Shown: piece after piece, positions 43,504-52,344 of the stretch
Layout of the letters: every line of letters starts with the position of its first letter
Position numbering within the stretch: position 1 is the first letter of the stretch
Assembly (NCBI GenBank): GCA_023458415.1
Contig: JAEWZO010000007.1
Location: 1-60,396 of the forward strand
DNA: 60,396 nt
From: Bacteroidota bacterium
GTDB lineage: Bacteria > Bacteroidota > Bacteroidia > Flavobacteriales > Weeksellaceae
Direction of reading: 5' to 3'
Made by a program: the position numbers and the translations under genes
The notes under the pieces: generated by a model
What the model saw: the letters and a program-made list of their open reading frames with translations, nothing else
The model's database searches: none
What the model was told of the DNA's origin: nothing

Positions 43504-44013
43504 ATGGAAGAATTAGTAGTTTTAATCAACGAAAAAGACGAAATTTTAGGGCAAATGGAAAAAATGCAGGCCCACGAAAACGGCATCCTGCACCGAGCTT
43601 TTTCTGTTTTTCTTTTTAATGAAAATGGTGATATGCTGCTTCAAAGAAGAGCTGCAGATAAATATCATTCTCCCGGTCAATGGACAAATGCAGTTTGTTC
43701 ACATCCAAGAATTGACGAAACTTATGAAGAGGGCGCAAAAAGAAGGCTTCAGGAAGAATTGGGTATCGATGCTGAAATTACTGAAAAGTTTCATTTCGTC
43801 TACAAAGCCGATGTAGGCAAAGGACTTTGGGAACATGAACTTGACCGCGTTTTTACCGGAAGGTACAATGGAGATTTCAATCTGAATTCGGAAGAAGTTT
43901 CCGAAGTACGCTATATTTCGATGGAGCAACTGGATGAGGAAATGACCAAAAATCCTGAAAATTTCACCGAATGGTTTAAGATTATTCTGGCTGAATACAA
44001 AGATCATTTATAA
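43504..44013 (+). CDS. idi: Isopentenyl-diphosphate delta-isomerase, type 1
   Basis: A 169-residue Nudix-fold enzyme interconverting IPP and DMAPP for menaquinone and carotenoid-type isoprenoids. The catalytic cysteine is in NAVCSHPRI, the Nudix box is GAKRRLQEELGI, and the metal glutamates lie in LWEHELD. The length is typical for type I. It starts just after a TAACTTTG box; gcvT follows 20 bases downstream on the same strand. Confidence 0.93.
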   Translation: MEELVVLINEKDEILGQMEKMQAHENGILHRAFSVFLFNENGDMLLQRRAADKYHSPGQWTNAVCSHPRIDETYEEGAKRRLQEELGIDAEITEKFHFVYKADVGKGLWEHELDRVFTGRYNGDFNLNSEEVSEVRYISMEQLDEEMTKNPENFTEWFKIILAEYKDHL

Positions 44014-44033
44014 TCAAAATATTATCATATACT

Positions 44034-45116
44034 ATGAACAAAACACCTTTATACAACAAGCATGTTTCTTTGGGCGCCAAAATCGTTCCTTTTGCAGGCT
44101 TTGAAATGCCGGTACAGTACTCCGGAGTGACGGAAGAGCATTTCGCAGTACGCGAAAAAGTTGGAATTTTTGATGTGTCGCACATGGGACAATTCTTTGT
44201 TGAAGGACCGGCTGCAAAAGATTTACTGCAGTATATTACCACGAACAACCTCGACACGCTCGAAAACGGTAAAGCACAATATACTTGCTTACCTAACGGA
44301 AACGGAGGAATTGTTGATGATTTAATCGTTTACAAGATGAACGATGAAAAGTATTTTGTCGTTGTAAACGCATCCAATATTGATAAAGACTGGAGTCATT
44401 TTCAGAAATACAATGAAAAATTCGATGCTATTATGTCGAATGCATCAGATGACATGTCTCTGATTGCCATTCAAGGACCGAAAGCATTAGAAACGCTTCA
44501 GAAACTTACGGATGTAAATTTATCTGAAATTCCTTATTACAGTTTTACTGAGGGAACCGTTTCCGGAGTTTCTGATGTTATCATTTCGAATACAGGATAT
44601 ACAGGAAGTGGTGGTTTTGAAATCTACTTTAAAAATGAAGATGCCGAAAAACTTTGGGACGATCTAACTGCTGCAGGAGAAGAATTCGGATTGATGCCGT
44701 GCGGACTTGCAGCGAGAGATACTCTTCGACTTGAAAAAGGATTCTGCCTTTACGGAAATGATATTGATGACACTACTTCCCCACTGGAAGCCGGACTTGG
44801 CTGGATCACAAAACTTGATAAAGGCGACTTTGTAGACAAAGAATTTTTCGCAAAACAGAAAGAAGAAGGTGTACAAAGAAAGCTTGTAGGTTTTGAAATG
44901 ACCGAAAAAGCTATTCCACGTCACGATTATCCTGTGGTTGATGCCGAAGGTAACGTTATGGGAAAAGTAACCTCCGGAACGATGAGCCCGATGAAAAAAG
45001 TTGGAATTGGACTGGCTTATGTAGCCAAGCCACACTTTAAAATTGGATCAGAGATTTTTATTCAGATTCGAAATAAAAATATTCCTGCAAAGGTTGTTAA
45101 GCTTCCTTTTGTATAA
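44034..45116 (+). CDS. gcvT: Aminomethyltransferase (glycine cleavage T protein)
   Basis: A 360-residue folate-dependent enzyme of the glycine cleavage system, releasing ammonia and transferring the methylene group to tetrahydrofolate. Visible: MPVQYSGVTEEHFAVREKVG, FDVSHMGQF, GYTGSGGFEIYF and LRLEKGFCLYGNDI, the T-protein folate pocket. Full length. gcvH and gcvP are not in the window. Followed by a strong terminator. Confidence 0.95.
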   Translation: MNKTPLYNKHVSLGAKIVPFAGFEMPVQYSGVTEEHFAVREKVGIFDVSHMGQFFVEGPAAKDLLQYITTNNLDTLENGKAQYTCLPNGNGGIVDDLIVYKMNDEKYFVVVNASNIDKDWSHFQKYNEKFDAIMSNASDDMSLIAIQGPKALETLQKLTDVNLSEIPYYSFTEGTVSGVSDVIISNTGYTGSGGFEIYFKNEDAEKLWDDLTAAGEEFGLMPCGLAARDTLRLEKGFCLYGNDIDDTTSPLEAGLGWITKLDKGDFVDKEFFAKQKEEGVQRKLVGFEMTEKAIPRHDYPVVDAEGNVMGKVTSGTMSPMKKVGIGLAYVAKPHFKIGSEIFIQIRNKNIPAKVVKLPFV

Positions 45117-45138
45117 AGTGATAAAACCTTAATAGTTA

Positions 45139-45172
45139 AAACTCCCGGCAAAGCTTTCACCGGGAGTTTTTT
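45139..45172 (+). terminator. Terminator after gcvT
   Basis: AAACTCCCGG (45139-45148) with CCGGGAGTTT (45160-45169), then a T run. Confidence 0.9.
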
Positions 45173-45194
45173 TGTCTTTATAATTAAAAAAAGA

Positions 45195-45216
45195 AGCCGA
45201 CTCATATCTGAGTCGG
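45195..45216 (-). terminator. Terminator of the first T9SS cargo gene
   Basis: GCCGACTCA/TGAGTCGGC, 9-base stem, with a T run on the minus strand. A near-identical hairpin follows the paralogue (47260-47287). Confidence 0.85.
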
Positions 45217-45240
45217 CATCCATATAATCAATCTGTTGGA

Positions 45241-47136
45241 TTATTTCTTAATCACTTTGAAAGATTCGTTAGTTCCATCTGCAGCAATTGTGCTGATGAT
45301 GTAAACTCCCGGAGCCATTCTGCTCATATCAATCTGGTTGTTGTTCATCTTCGCAGGTACGTTCATTTTTTGTCCCGCAACATTGTAAACATGTACTGTT
45401 TCAATTTTCTGCTTAGAAGTAATCGTTAAGATATCTCTAACTGGGTTTGGATAGTAAGAAACTTTTTTGCTGTTTACTTCTCCTACCGCCATTGTCGTAC
45501 AAGTAGCATCTACAGTCATAAAACTGTCAAAGTTTGCACCAGGAATGTCTGTGCTTACAATTGGGATGAATGTTGTACCACCATCAGTAGACTGGAAGTT
45601 GTACTGAGTTGTGAAACCAGGTGTGTACTCATAGCCAATCCAGAAAATTCCTCCGCCTGCAGCTGAAGTTGAATGGATACCAATCCAGTATCTTTTTGCT
45701 TCACCAGCTACACCTGTTAGCTCATATCCACCAAGATCAAGGGTAATTTCAAACGTTGCATAGTTTGCAAATGTATCCGGCAGTTGTGTCACAGAAGTTG
45801 GCGCAAGACCAGTTAATGTGTGAATCACAGTACCAGGAGCCATATTATTATCTTCCATAATTGTTACATCGAAAGAAGTAAGATCAGTTCCACCAGCTGT
45901 TGGTACGAAATGAGCTTTCATTGTATTCAACGTAAAGGTTTCAGTATCGGCAGGTACAAAGAAGTCATTAGCTACAACATAAACTGAACCATTTGCAGTG
46001 CTTTCAGTTGTATTATTAGCAAGCAAAGGTTCTCCTGCAGAATATTCCTGATCTGTACATCCATATTCCGGCTCTACAGGTGGAGGTGGAGGAGTTCCAC
46101 AAGTAACAATTCTTGCGTGCGATGTGTTCGCAACACCACAATCTGCATTTAAGTGAGTAATAAATCTTACCACTCCATCAGCAGTTGGTGTATATACTAC
46201 ACTACCAATTCCTGCTGCTAAAATAGTTGTTCCTGCTGCGTCTGCAATCGTAATCTGATGTGTTGAAACAGATGAAGAGAAGGTATATGCAGTTCCCGCA
46301 GTTAATTGAACATTGGAATATTCACCAGTCCACGCTTGCGTAGTAATATTTTGGGCGGTACCATTACAAGCCGGAGTAAATGTTGCGATTGGATATTGAC
46401 CGTTTGGTGTATCAAGACATCCTCCTTCAATCACAGGTGGCGTATTAGATACAAGGATATTATCCACTAACAACATGAACATATCTGTTGAATTATTTAC
46501 AAAAGCAATGGTTACATTGGTTCCTGCATATGCCGAAAGGTCTACTGTTCTTGTTTCCCAATCGGCATTTTCAGCTGCTATACTGTAAAGTTCTACTGTA
46601 AAATCCCCCACAGCGTTTCCTGCGGTAGGAGAAAGCATCAATCTGTATCCATCTGGATAATCAGCGTCCTGCGCTTTTGCTTCCCATTGTAACTGTGTAG
46701 TTCCTGTAGGAATCGCAATTGAAGGAGAGATTAGCCAGTCATTTGAGGTTCCTGCAGGTGAATACCATGAGGTACTCATCGCAGCATAATCTCCCGCCGG
46801 ACCACCGAAATTGCCATTCGCTCCTAGTTTGTCAATCCTGTTCCAGCCTGTGGTAATGAAATTTACCGCTGCAGCAGGATTAAGTCCGTCCACATCGATG
46901 GTAGTCCACGCTGCGAATCCAGGTCCTGCCCCATCAAAGTTTTCTTGGAAAACAGTTACTTCTCCCGGTAAAGCTGCAACAACATTCTTGAGAGATGCTG
47001 CAGAGGAAACCGCGGCCTTTGCGCTAACCGGATTCTGTGGATACTTCGAAGCTTGCCTTTCAACTTTGCCATTTGATTGACTAAAAGCCAGTGTTGATGA
47101 TAAAACCAACGCCAGCAAAGGTAGTTTTGTCTTCAT
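45241..47136 (-). CDS. T9SS-sorted secreted protein with cleaved-adhesin (choice-of-anchor J) domain
   Basis: A 631-residue exported protein. Signal peptide to about residue 20 (TLAFSQ). Residues about 60-230 are a choice-of-anchor J/cleaved adhesin jelly roll (ENFDGAGPGFAAWTTIDVDG, SPSIAIP, DWETRTVDLSAYAG). Residues about 240-350 are a repeat domain shared with the neighbour, ending in a CGTPPPPP spacer. Then a further beta domain and the type A C-terminal sorting domain (VSYYPNPVRDILTI...FKVIKK). It should be secreted by the type IX system and attached to the surface; the natural ligand is unknown. Confidence 0.85.
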   Translation of the reverse strand: MKTKLPLLALVLSSTLAFSQSNGKVERQASKYPQNPVSAKAAVSSAASLKNVVAALPGEVTVFQENFDGAGPGFAAWTTIDVDGLNPAAAVNFITTGWNRIDKLGANGNFGGPAGDYAAMSTSWYSPAGTSNDWLISPSIAIPTGTTQLQWEAKAQDADYPDGYRLMLSPTAGNAVGDFTVELYSIAAENADWETRTVDLSAYAGTNVTIAFVNNSTDMFMLLVDNILVSNTPPVIEGGCLDTPNGQYPIATFTPACNGTAQNITTQAWTGEYSNVQLTAGTAYTFSSSVSTHQITIADAAGTTILAAGIGSVVYTPTADGVVRFITHLNADCGVANTSHARIVTCGTPPPPPVEPEYGCTDQEYSAGEPLLANNTTESTANGSVYVVANDFFVPADTETFTLNTMKAHFVPTAGGTDLTSFDVTIMEDNNMAPGTVIHTLTGLAPTSVTQLPDTFANYATFEITLDLGGYELTGVAGEAKRYWIGIHSTSAAGGGIFWIGYEYTPGFTTQYNFQSTDGGTTFIPIVSTDIPGANFDSFMTVDATCTTMAVGEVNSKKVSYYPNPVRDILTITSKQKIETVHVYNVAGQKMNVPAKMNNNQIDMSRMAPGVYIISTIAADGTNESFKVIKK

Positions 47137-47259
47137 AAATAAAAGATTTGGTTAAAAAATGTTTGACTTGACTAAAATACAAATTTATTGTTAAAAAAAC
47201 AGCCCGAATACAAAGTAAACCCTAACAAAAAAAAATAATTTGTAATTTTTCGTAAAAAA

Positions 47260-47287
47260 GAAGCCGACTCAGAAATGAGTCGGCTTC
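47260..47287 (-). terminator. Terminator of the second T9SS cargo gene
   Basis: GAAGCCGACTCA/TGAGTCGGCTTC, with a T run on the minus strand, 21 bases after the stop. Confidence 0.85.
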
Positions 47288-47307
47288 CATATAATCAATC
47301 TGTTGGA

Positions 47308-49020
47308 TTATTTCTTAATCACTTTGAAAGATTCGTTAGTTCCATCTGCTGCAATTGTGCTGATGATGTAAACTCCCGGAGCCATTCTGCTCATATCAAT
47401 CTGGTTGTTGTTCATCTTCGCAGGTACGTTCATTTTTTGTCCCGCAACATTGTAAACATGTACAGTTTCAATTTTCTGCTTAGAAGTAATCGTTAAGATA
47501 TCTCTAACTGGGTTTGGATAGTAAGAAACTTTTTTGCTGTTTACTTCTCCTACTGCGATCTCGGTGCAAATTAGGTTGAATACATAATCAGCTGTTCCGA
47601 GTGCCCATGTATTACCTGAACTGTTATTATTAAATGCATCTTTAGATCCTAAAGAAGTCGCTGCAGTTGATTCCCATCCATCAGCATCTGAAAGAACTTC
47701 AATCCAGTACTTAGTGTTTGCTGCTAATGCAACAGGATTATCAAATTCTACTGTATACTTAATAAAGTCGAATCCAAAATTCTGTCCTGTTACTGTGCTA
47801 CCTGTAATGTTACCATTAATCGTTGCAACCTGAGCTCCCGGTAAACCTGCAGCATCTTCATACACTACAAAGTTAACATAAGTTGCTTCACCAATTAGCG
47901 TTGGCTCCATACCTGAAATTGTTAAAGGCTGATCACCAATCGGAAGATCTGTTGCAAGTTTCTGCGCTCCATCACCACCAAGCAAACCTCCGTTTTCTAG
48001 GTTATTTGAAAGCACTTTAAAGTCTTCGCAATTTGTTGGTGGCGGAGGAGGAGTACCACAAGATACTCTTCTTGCATGTATTGTGTTCGCAACACCACAA
48101 TCTGCATTTAAGTGAGTAATAAATCTTACTACTCCATCAGCAGTAGGCGTATATACCACACTACCAATTCCTGCTGCCAAGATGGTAGTTCCGGTTGCGT
48201 CTGCAATAGTAATTTGATGTGTTGAAACTGATGAGGAGAAAGTGTAAGCTGTTCCTGCAGTTAACTGTACATTAGAATACTCACCTAACCAAGCTGCACC
48301 AGTAACATTTTGAACAGTACCATTACAATTTGGTGTAAAAGTAGATGAAGGATAAAGACCGTTTGGTGTATCTAGACATCCTCCTGTAACCGGAACAACT
48401 AAAGTATAATCTTCAACTTCACCATATCCAAGATCGTAACATGCATCACTTACTGCAGGTTCTGAAGAACCGGTTGCAAATACCATTATTCTCATTCTGT
48501 ATGAACCAGCAGCAACATCTGCAGGAATTGTTATATCTCCGCTCAAAACTCCACCGGCATCTGTTCCACCTCCAAGACCCATATCTCCTTCCTCTCCGGA
48601 AGTTCCCAGAGGTCCAACGTTGGCTGTCATCAATTCAGTTTCTTCAAATATTTCATTATTATTCCAGTCAACCCAGGCAGAAACTCTTTCAAACCATCCG
48701 TCACCCACAGTAACGCTTAATGGCATAGCGGCACCCGGAGTTACTTCAGTTGACATTGCGGTGAAATCATTGTAACCACCAGTTCCACATTCGCTCGCAT
48801 TATTAATCGTGCCAAATGTTACATTGGTAATGAGATCTCCGTCGGAGCAGATTAAATCGACTGGCGCGCAATAAGCCGTAGGAGCTTTCGACGGAACAAT
48901 TGTTGCTGCTTTCTGAACAGCTTTCTGCGTTACCGGATAAACGGAGCTTTTTGCCACCGACTGTCCGAAACCTGCAAATGGCAATAAAGCCATCATCATA
49001 AAAGGTAGTTTTGTCTTCAT
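47308..49020 (-). CDS. T9SS-sorted secreted protein with GEVED domain
   Basis: A 570-residue exported protein. Signal peptide to about residue 20. Residues about 75-210 form a GEVED domain (TAMSTEVTPG, VSAWVDWNNNEIFEE, YGEVEDYTL). A middle domain, 220-340, is shared with the upstream-facing paralogue (GEYSNVQLTAGTAYTFSSS) and also ends CGTPPPPP. Another beta domain and the C-terminal sorting domain (VSYYPNPVRDILTI) follow. The last ~82 residues are identical to the protein at 45241-47136. The two genes arose by duplication with exchange of the N-terminal domain. Confidence 0.85.
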   Translation of the reverse strand: MKTKLPFMMMALLPFAGFGQSVAKSSVYPVTQKAVQKAATIVPSKAPTAYCAPVDLICSDGDLITNVTFGTINNASECGTGGYNDFTAMSTEVTPGAAMPLSVTVGDGWFERVSAWVDWNNNEIFEETELMTANVGPLGTSGEEGDMGLGGGTDAGGVLSGDITIPADVAAGSYRMRIMVFATGSSEPAVSDACYDLGYGEVEDYTLVVPVTGGCLDTPNGLYPSSTFTPNCNGTVQNVTGAAWLGEYSNVQLTAGTAYTFSSSVSTHQITIADATGTTILAAGIGSVVYTPTADGVVRFITHLNADCGVANTIHARRVSCGTPPPPPTNCEDFKVLSNNLENGGLLGGDGAQKLATDLPIGDQPLTISGMEPTLIGEATYVNFVVYEDAAGLPGAQVATINGNITGSTVTGQNFGFDFIKYTVEFDNPVALAANTKYWIEVLSDADGWESTAATSLGSKDAFNNNSSGNTWALGTADYVFNLICTEIAVGEVNSKKVSYYPNPVRDILTITSKQKIETVHVYNVAGQKMNVPAKMNNNQIDMSRMAPGVYIISTIAADGTNESFKVIKK

Positions 49021-49321
49021 AAATAAAAGATTTGGTTAAAAAATGTTTGACCCGACTAAAGTACAAAAAAATTGTTATAAAAAAAGCTAAATTTTAACGA
49101 ATGTCATTAGGTTTTTAAGTTTTCCTTGTAATATCTGTAAAACAGAAAACACCGAACTGAAAAATCAAAGTTTCAAAAAACCCTTTATTAATCGTACTTA
49201 ACGAAAAGTTTAATTTTTAAAGTATATCTGTAAATTACATGAAACGAAAAATCAAAAAAAAGTTAAAAACAACAGTAAAAAACCAAATAAATAAAAAATC
49301 CTCAGTTACTGAGGATTCAAA
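49021..49321. other. AT-rich intergenic region
   Basis: 301 bases with no supported gene. On the minus side is the promoter region of the T9SS gene (leader identical to its paralogue's, GTACTTTAG). The right end holds a terminator (49297-49317). Long A-rich tracts lie between, with no repeats or RNA structure I can support. Confidence 0.5.
49297..49317 (-). terminator. Terminator after the Spx/ArsC-like gene
   Basis: AATCCTCAG/CTGAGGATT stem with a T run on the minus strand, directly after the stop codon at 49322. Confidence 0.85.
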
Positions 49322-49669
49322 TTATTCAAAATATTGATTGAGCTTTTCAACATTTTCTTTATCATTCCCGATAAATATAGCATCATCGGTGATAAAAACC
49401 GGACGCTTCAAGAAACTGTAATGATCCAGCAGTAATTTTTTGAAGTCGGCTTCCTTCAGACTCTTTACATCAATTCCGCGCTGCTTTATCTGTGTGGATT
49501 TTCTGCTGAAAAGCGCTTCATAAGATTTCGTTTTCGCATACATTTCAGCCAGCTCTTCTTTCGTAACGGGCTCCGATTTTATTTCACGAAGTTCCCAGTC
49601 ACTCAAATCAAGTGGAGCCATAATTTTCTTGTTCGTTCCGCAGGTTTTTAGATAAAATACTTTTTTCAT
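49322..49669 (-). CDS. Spx/ArsC family thioredoxin-fold protein
   Basis: A 115-residue ArsC/Spx-fold protein with one active-site-region cysteine, in YLKTCGTNKK (Cys11), rather than the CxxC of Spx. RGIDVKSLKEADFKKLL and FLKRPVFITDD are the usual substrate-loop and arginine regions of the family. Members act as glutaredoxin-coupled arsenate reductase-like enzymes or as transcriptional cofactors; no arsenic genes are nearby, so its role is undecided. Lone gene, divergent from the thioesterase. Confidence 0.85.
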   Translation of the reverse strand: MKKVFYLKTCGTNKKIMAPLDLSDWELREIKSEPVTKEELAEMYAKTKSYEALFSRKSTQIKQRGIDVKSLKEADFKKLLLDHYSFLKRPVFITDDAIFIGNDKENVEKLNQYFE

Positions 49670-49737
49670 ACCGTAAAATTAACGATTATGAGCGAGTTCC
49701 GAAATTTATAAATATCTTTAAACTAAATTTTTTCAGC

Positions 49738-50202
49738 ATGACGAACAGAACAGTTTTCCAGTTTATATCCGAACCTTCCGATGTTAATTACGGTGGAAAT
49801 GTACACGGCGGAAGCGTAATGAAATGGATTGACCAAGCCGGTTACGCCTGTGCAAGTTCTTGGGCATCGAGTTATTGTGTAACGGTTTACGTAGGTGGAA
49901 TCCGATTTTATGAGCCTATTAAAATCGGACATATCGTTAAAGTGGAAGCAGAAGTTATTTACACCGGAAATACGAGTATGCATATCGCCATCAATGTTTT
50001 TTCCAGAAATATTAAGCGAAAGGATTTTGACAAGAAAACGCACTGTATTATCGTATTTGTAGCTGTGGACGATGAAGGAAACAGTATTGATGTCCCAAAA
50101 TTCGTCCCGGAAACTGAAGCTCAGAAACAATTGGAACAATACGCCATTAAACTGATGGAGCTGCGTAAGAATATAGAACAGGAAATGAAACCTTTTCTTT
50201 AA
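49738..50202 (+). CDS. Acyl-CoA thioesterase, hotdog fold
   Basis: A 154-residue single hotdog-domain thioesterase of the YciA/BACH type (cytosolic, acyl-CoA hydrolysis). Recognised by NYGGNVHGGSVMKWID with the family's Asp in the central helix, VGGIRFYEPIKIGHIVKV, and TSMHIAINVFS. The C-terminal tail is charged helix. Chain-length preference cannot be inferred. Single gene on the plus strand, convergent with the secreted-protein gene that ends at 50203. Confidence 0.9.
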   Translation: MTNRTVFQFISEPSDVNYGGNVHGGSVMKWIDQAGYACASSWASSYCVTVYVGGIRFYEPIKIGHIVKVEAEVIYTGNTSMHIAINVFSRNIKRKDFDKKTHCIIVFVAVDDEGNSIDVPKFVPETEAQKQLEQYAIKLMELRKNIEQEMKPFL

Positions 50203-51138
50203 TTATAACTCAATTTCCGGCAAATATGTTCGCAGTTTCTCCGTTGCTTCTTTGAAAGTGGCGGCCTGCTTTGAATTCAATTCTTTGTCTTTGGTAAAAA
50301 CATCCAGCATTTCTTTGCCACTTTCATCATAATATCTGTAAAAATCTTCTTTGTTGTACCTCCCGAAATAATCATAAAAACGACACAAAGTCCAGCGCAG
50401 TCCATCAAACTTATCCATAGTTCTTTCGTCTAAATTTACCGCCGGATACGGCAAACACTTCAAGTGTTTTTGTGTTATCTGCTCGCTGATACTTTCATCA
50501 GTTTGTTCATCTTCCAATTGTTTTTCAGAATACAAAAACGAAAAATCTTCATGCGTTACTGAATGAAAATTTGGTGTAACACGAAATTCATTTCCGTTCA
50601 TCAAATAATCCGCCATTACCAAAATCCAACCTTTGCCTGCAACCTCATTGTAATTGGTAACTTCCGGCCACGAATGCATCCGAAGATAATAATTTGCAAT
50701 TGGAGAATAATCTTTGCTGTTGTTCATATTCTTTAGAAACAGTCTGATGGTGTCGCCTTCTATTTCGGTGTGAATCATTCTAAGACCCGAAAAATCATCA
50801 AAACTCCATTCGTCTTCGGAGAGAGAATACTTCTTCCCTCCTGTTTTCATCGCTCTGTCAATTTCGTGGAGAAGATGAATATCCAGATATTTATGGAGAT
50901 ACACCCATACAGAAGAATTATAGTAACGACCCTTGTAGCTGAACGTTAATTCGTATGGAAGATCGGTATCCGGATAGACTGTATGATTCATGAAAACTTT
51001 TCCTTCCTGGTCGAAATAAAAATGTTCCGCTGAATTCTCACCTTTGAAAACCACGTGTGTATCAAATCTCATCTCGGTGAATTGTGAAAAAAGCAGATTC
51101 GAAGCAAGCACAAAGAACAAAAGTATCTTTTTCATCAT
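50203..51138 (-). CDS. Secreted protein of unknown function, family A copy 2
   Basis: A 311-residue protein with a signal peptide (LLFFVLASNLLFSQ). No known domain. Repeated aromatic/acidic blocks include NYNEVAGKGWILVMADYL. The neighbouring frameshifted gene (51286-52259) is a clear paralogue: the corresponding block there is NFDQILGKGWVMVYADYL. The two are separated by a duplicated piece of the rny 3' end. ATG 51138 or 51135 are equally good starts. Function unknown; both proteins are likely envelope or secreted proteins. Confidence 0.75.
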   Translation of the reverse strand: MMKKILLFFVLASNLLFSQFTEMRFDTHVVFKGENSAEHFYFDQEGKVFMNHTVYPDTDLPYELTFSYKGRYYNSSVWVYLHKYLDIHLLHEIDRAMKTGGKKYSLSEDEWSFDDFSGLRMIHTEIEGDTIRLFLKNMNNSKDYSPIANYYLRMHSWPEVTNYNEVAGKGWILVMADYLMNGNEFRVTPNFHSVTHEDFSFLYSEKQLEDEQTDESISEQITQKHLKCLPYPAVNLDERTMDKFDGLRWTLCRFYDYFGRYNKEDFYRYYDESGKEMLDVFTKDKELNSKQAATFKEATEKLRTYLPEIEL

Positions 51139-51180
51139 CTTATTATTTGTTGCATAAAGATAGAAATAAACCTAATAAAA

Positions 51181-51204
51181 AATCCCCTCAAAACTGAAGG
51201 GATT
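51181..51204 (-). terminator. Terminator after the frameshifted copy
   Basis: AATCCC...GGGATT with interior TCA/TGA pairing, in the leader of the 50203 gene; equivalent in position to the rny terminator at 52297-52324. Confidence 0.6.
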
Positions 51205-51224
51205 TTACAAATATTTTTTCGATT

Positions 51225-51259
51225 TTATCTCGCAATATTCACTGCTCTGGTTTCGCGGA
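51225..51259 (-). repeat. Duplicate of the rny 3' end
   Basis: 35 bases identical to 52345-52379, the end of rny encoding RETRAVNIAR plus stop. Offset 1120 bases, marking a tandem duplication unit. Confidence 0.9.
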
Positions 51260-51285
51260 GGACGAAAATAAGAAATATCATTTAG

Positions 51286-52259
51286 CTAATCTGTCACCAG
51301 TTTATCAGCAGAATTATTCGGGCTGTACTCAAGCGCTTCCCTCTTGAAGATTTCAATCTGTCCTACGTTCAGCTTTTGTTCCTTGGAAAGTTTGTGGGAT
51401 GTGCGTTCAATTTCCTCTAAAAAAAACTGCTGAAAATCGACTAATGCAAATCTTCCCCAACGATCGTAATTGCTGCACATATCTATAAAGAAATTCGAAA
51501 GCACGCTATAAGTTGCATCATCAACCCTTGCATTAAAAGCTTTAACCTCGCAATATACCGGATGTGGTTTCTCGACTTTCTCTTTTGAAACATCTCTTGA
51601 AAAAACATAAAAATCCACCAAGTCTTTAGGAACAAAAATCGAAAACCCTTCCACTTTTTCAGCTGATTTGACTGCTGCTATTTCTTTCATTGTTCCATTT
51701 TCAAATAAATAATCAGCATATACCATCACCCATCCTTTCCCTAGAATCTGATCAAAATTACTGATTTCTGGTGCGGTATCCACACGCAGAATCGCATTGG
51801 CCACTTTCAATAAACTGTGCCGTCGTTTTTGTTTTCAAAGAAAAGCCTTACAGTTTTTTGGTTAGAATCAGGGGCGGTAATCATTCTTAAATTCTTTTTA
51901 CCTTCGTATTGCCAAGTTAAGTTGTCCAGCCGATAATTTCTTCCTCCGCTGAAATATTCCCTTTCGAGTGTTGTGTATGAAAAATCTGTAAAGTATTTAT
52001 TCTTTTTAATTTCACCCATCAGATAAATGAATTGCTCCCTGTAAATCAAGAAATTCTGAACAAATTCCTGATCGTGCAATGGCCAATTTGCCGACGCATG
52101 CAAATAAGGCATCGCATCGTTCCCAAAATAAAATACCCAATCGTGATTATCTTGGCGGTAGATAAATCGTTGATTAAAATCCTGCTGAATAAATTGTGCA
52201 GTAATTAAAACAGGGCAAAACACTACGAATATCAAGGACTTAAGCACAAAAAAATTCAT
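51286..52259 (-). pseudogene. Secreted protein of unknown function, family A copy 1, frameshifted
   Basis: From ATG 52259 (MNFFVLKSLIFVVFCPVLIT, signal peptide) the frame runs to ...FFENKNDGTVY and stops. One frame over, HSLLKVANAILRV resumes with NFDQILGKGWVMVYADYL, aligning without gap to the intact paralogue at 50203-51138 once a single base is added near 51819-51821 (GGCAC to GGCCAC). A one-base deletion or a sequencing error is therefore indicated. The remaining two parts are otherwise complete, about 323 residues. Confidence 0.8.
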
Positions 52260-52296
52260 CCTCAAAATTTTTAATGAATATACAAATTTTACAAAA

Positions 52297-52324
52297 AAAT
52301 GCCTTTCAGTTTTGAAAGGCATTT
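52297..52324 (-). terminator. Terminator after rny
   Basis: AAATGCCTTTCA (52297-52308) with TGAAAGGCATTT (52313-52324), T run on the minus strand, about 20 bases past the rny stop. Confidence 0.85.
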
Positions 52325-52344
52325 GTAATTTATTAAATCGTGGG

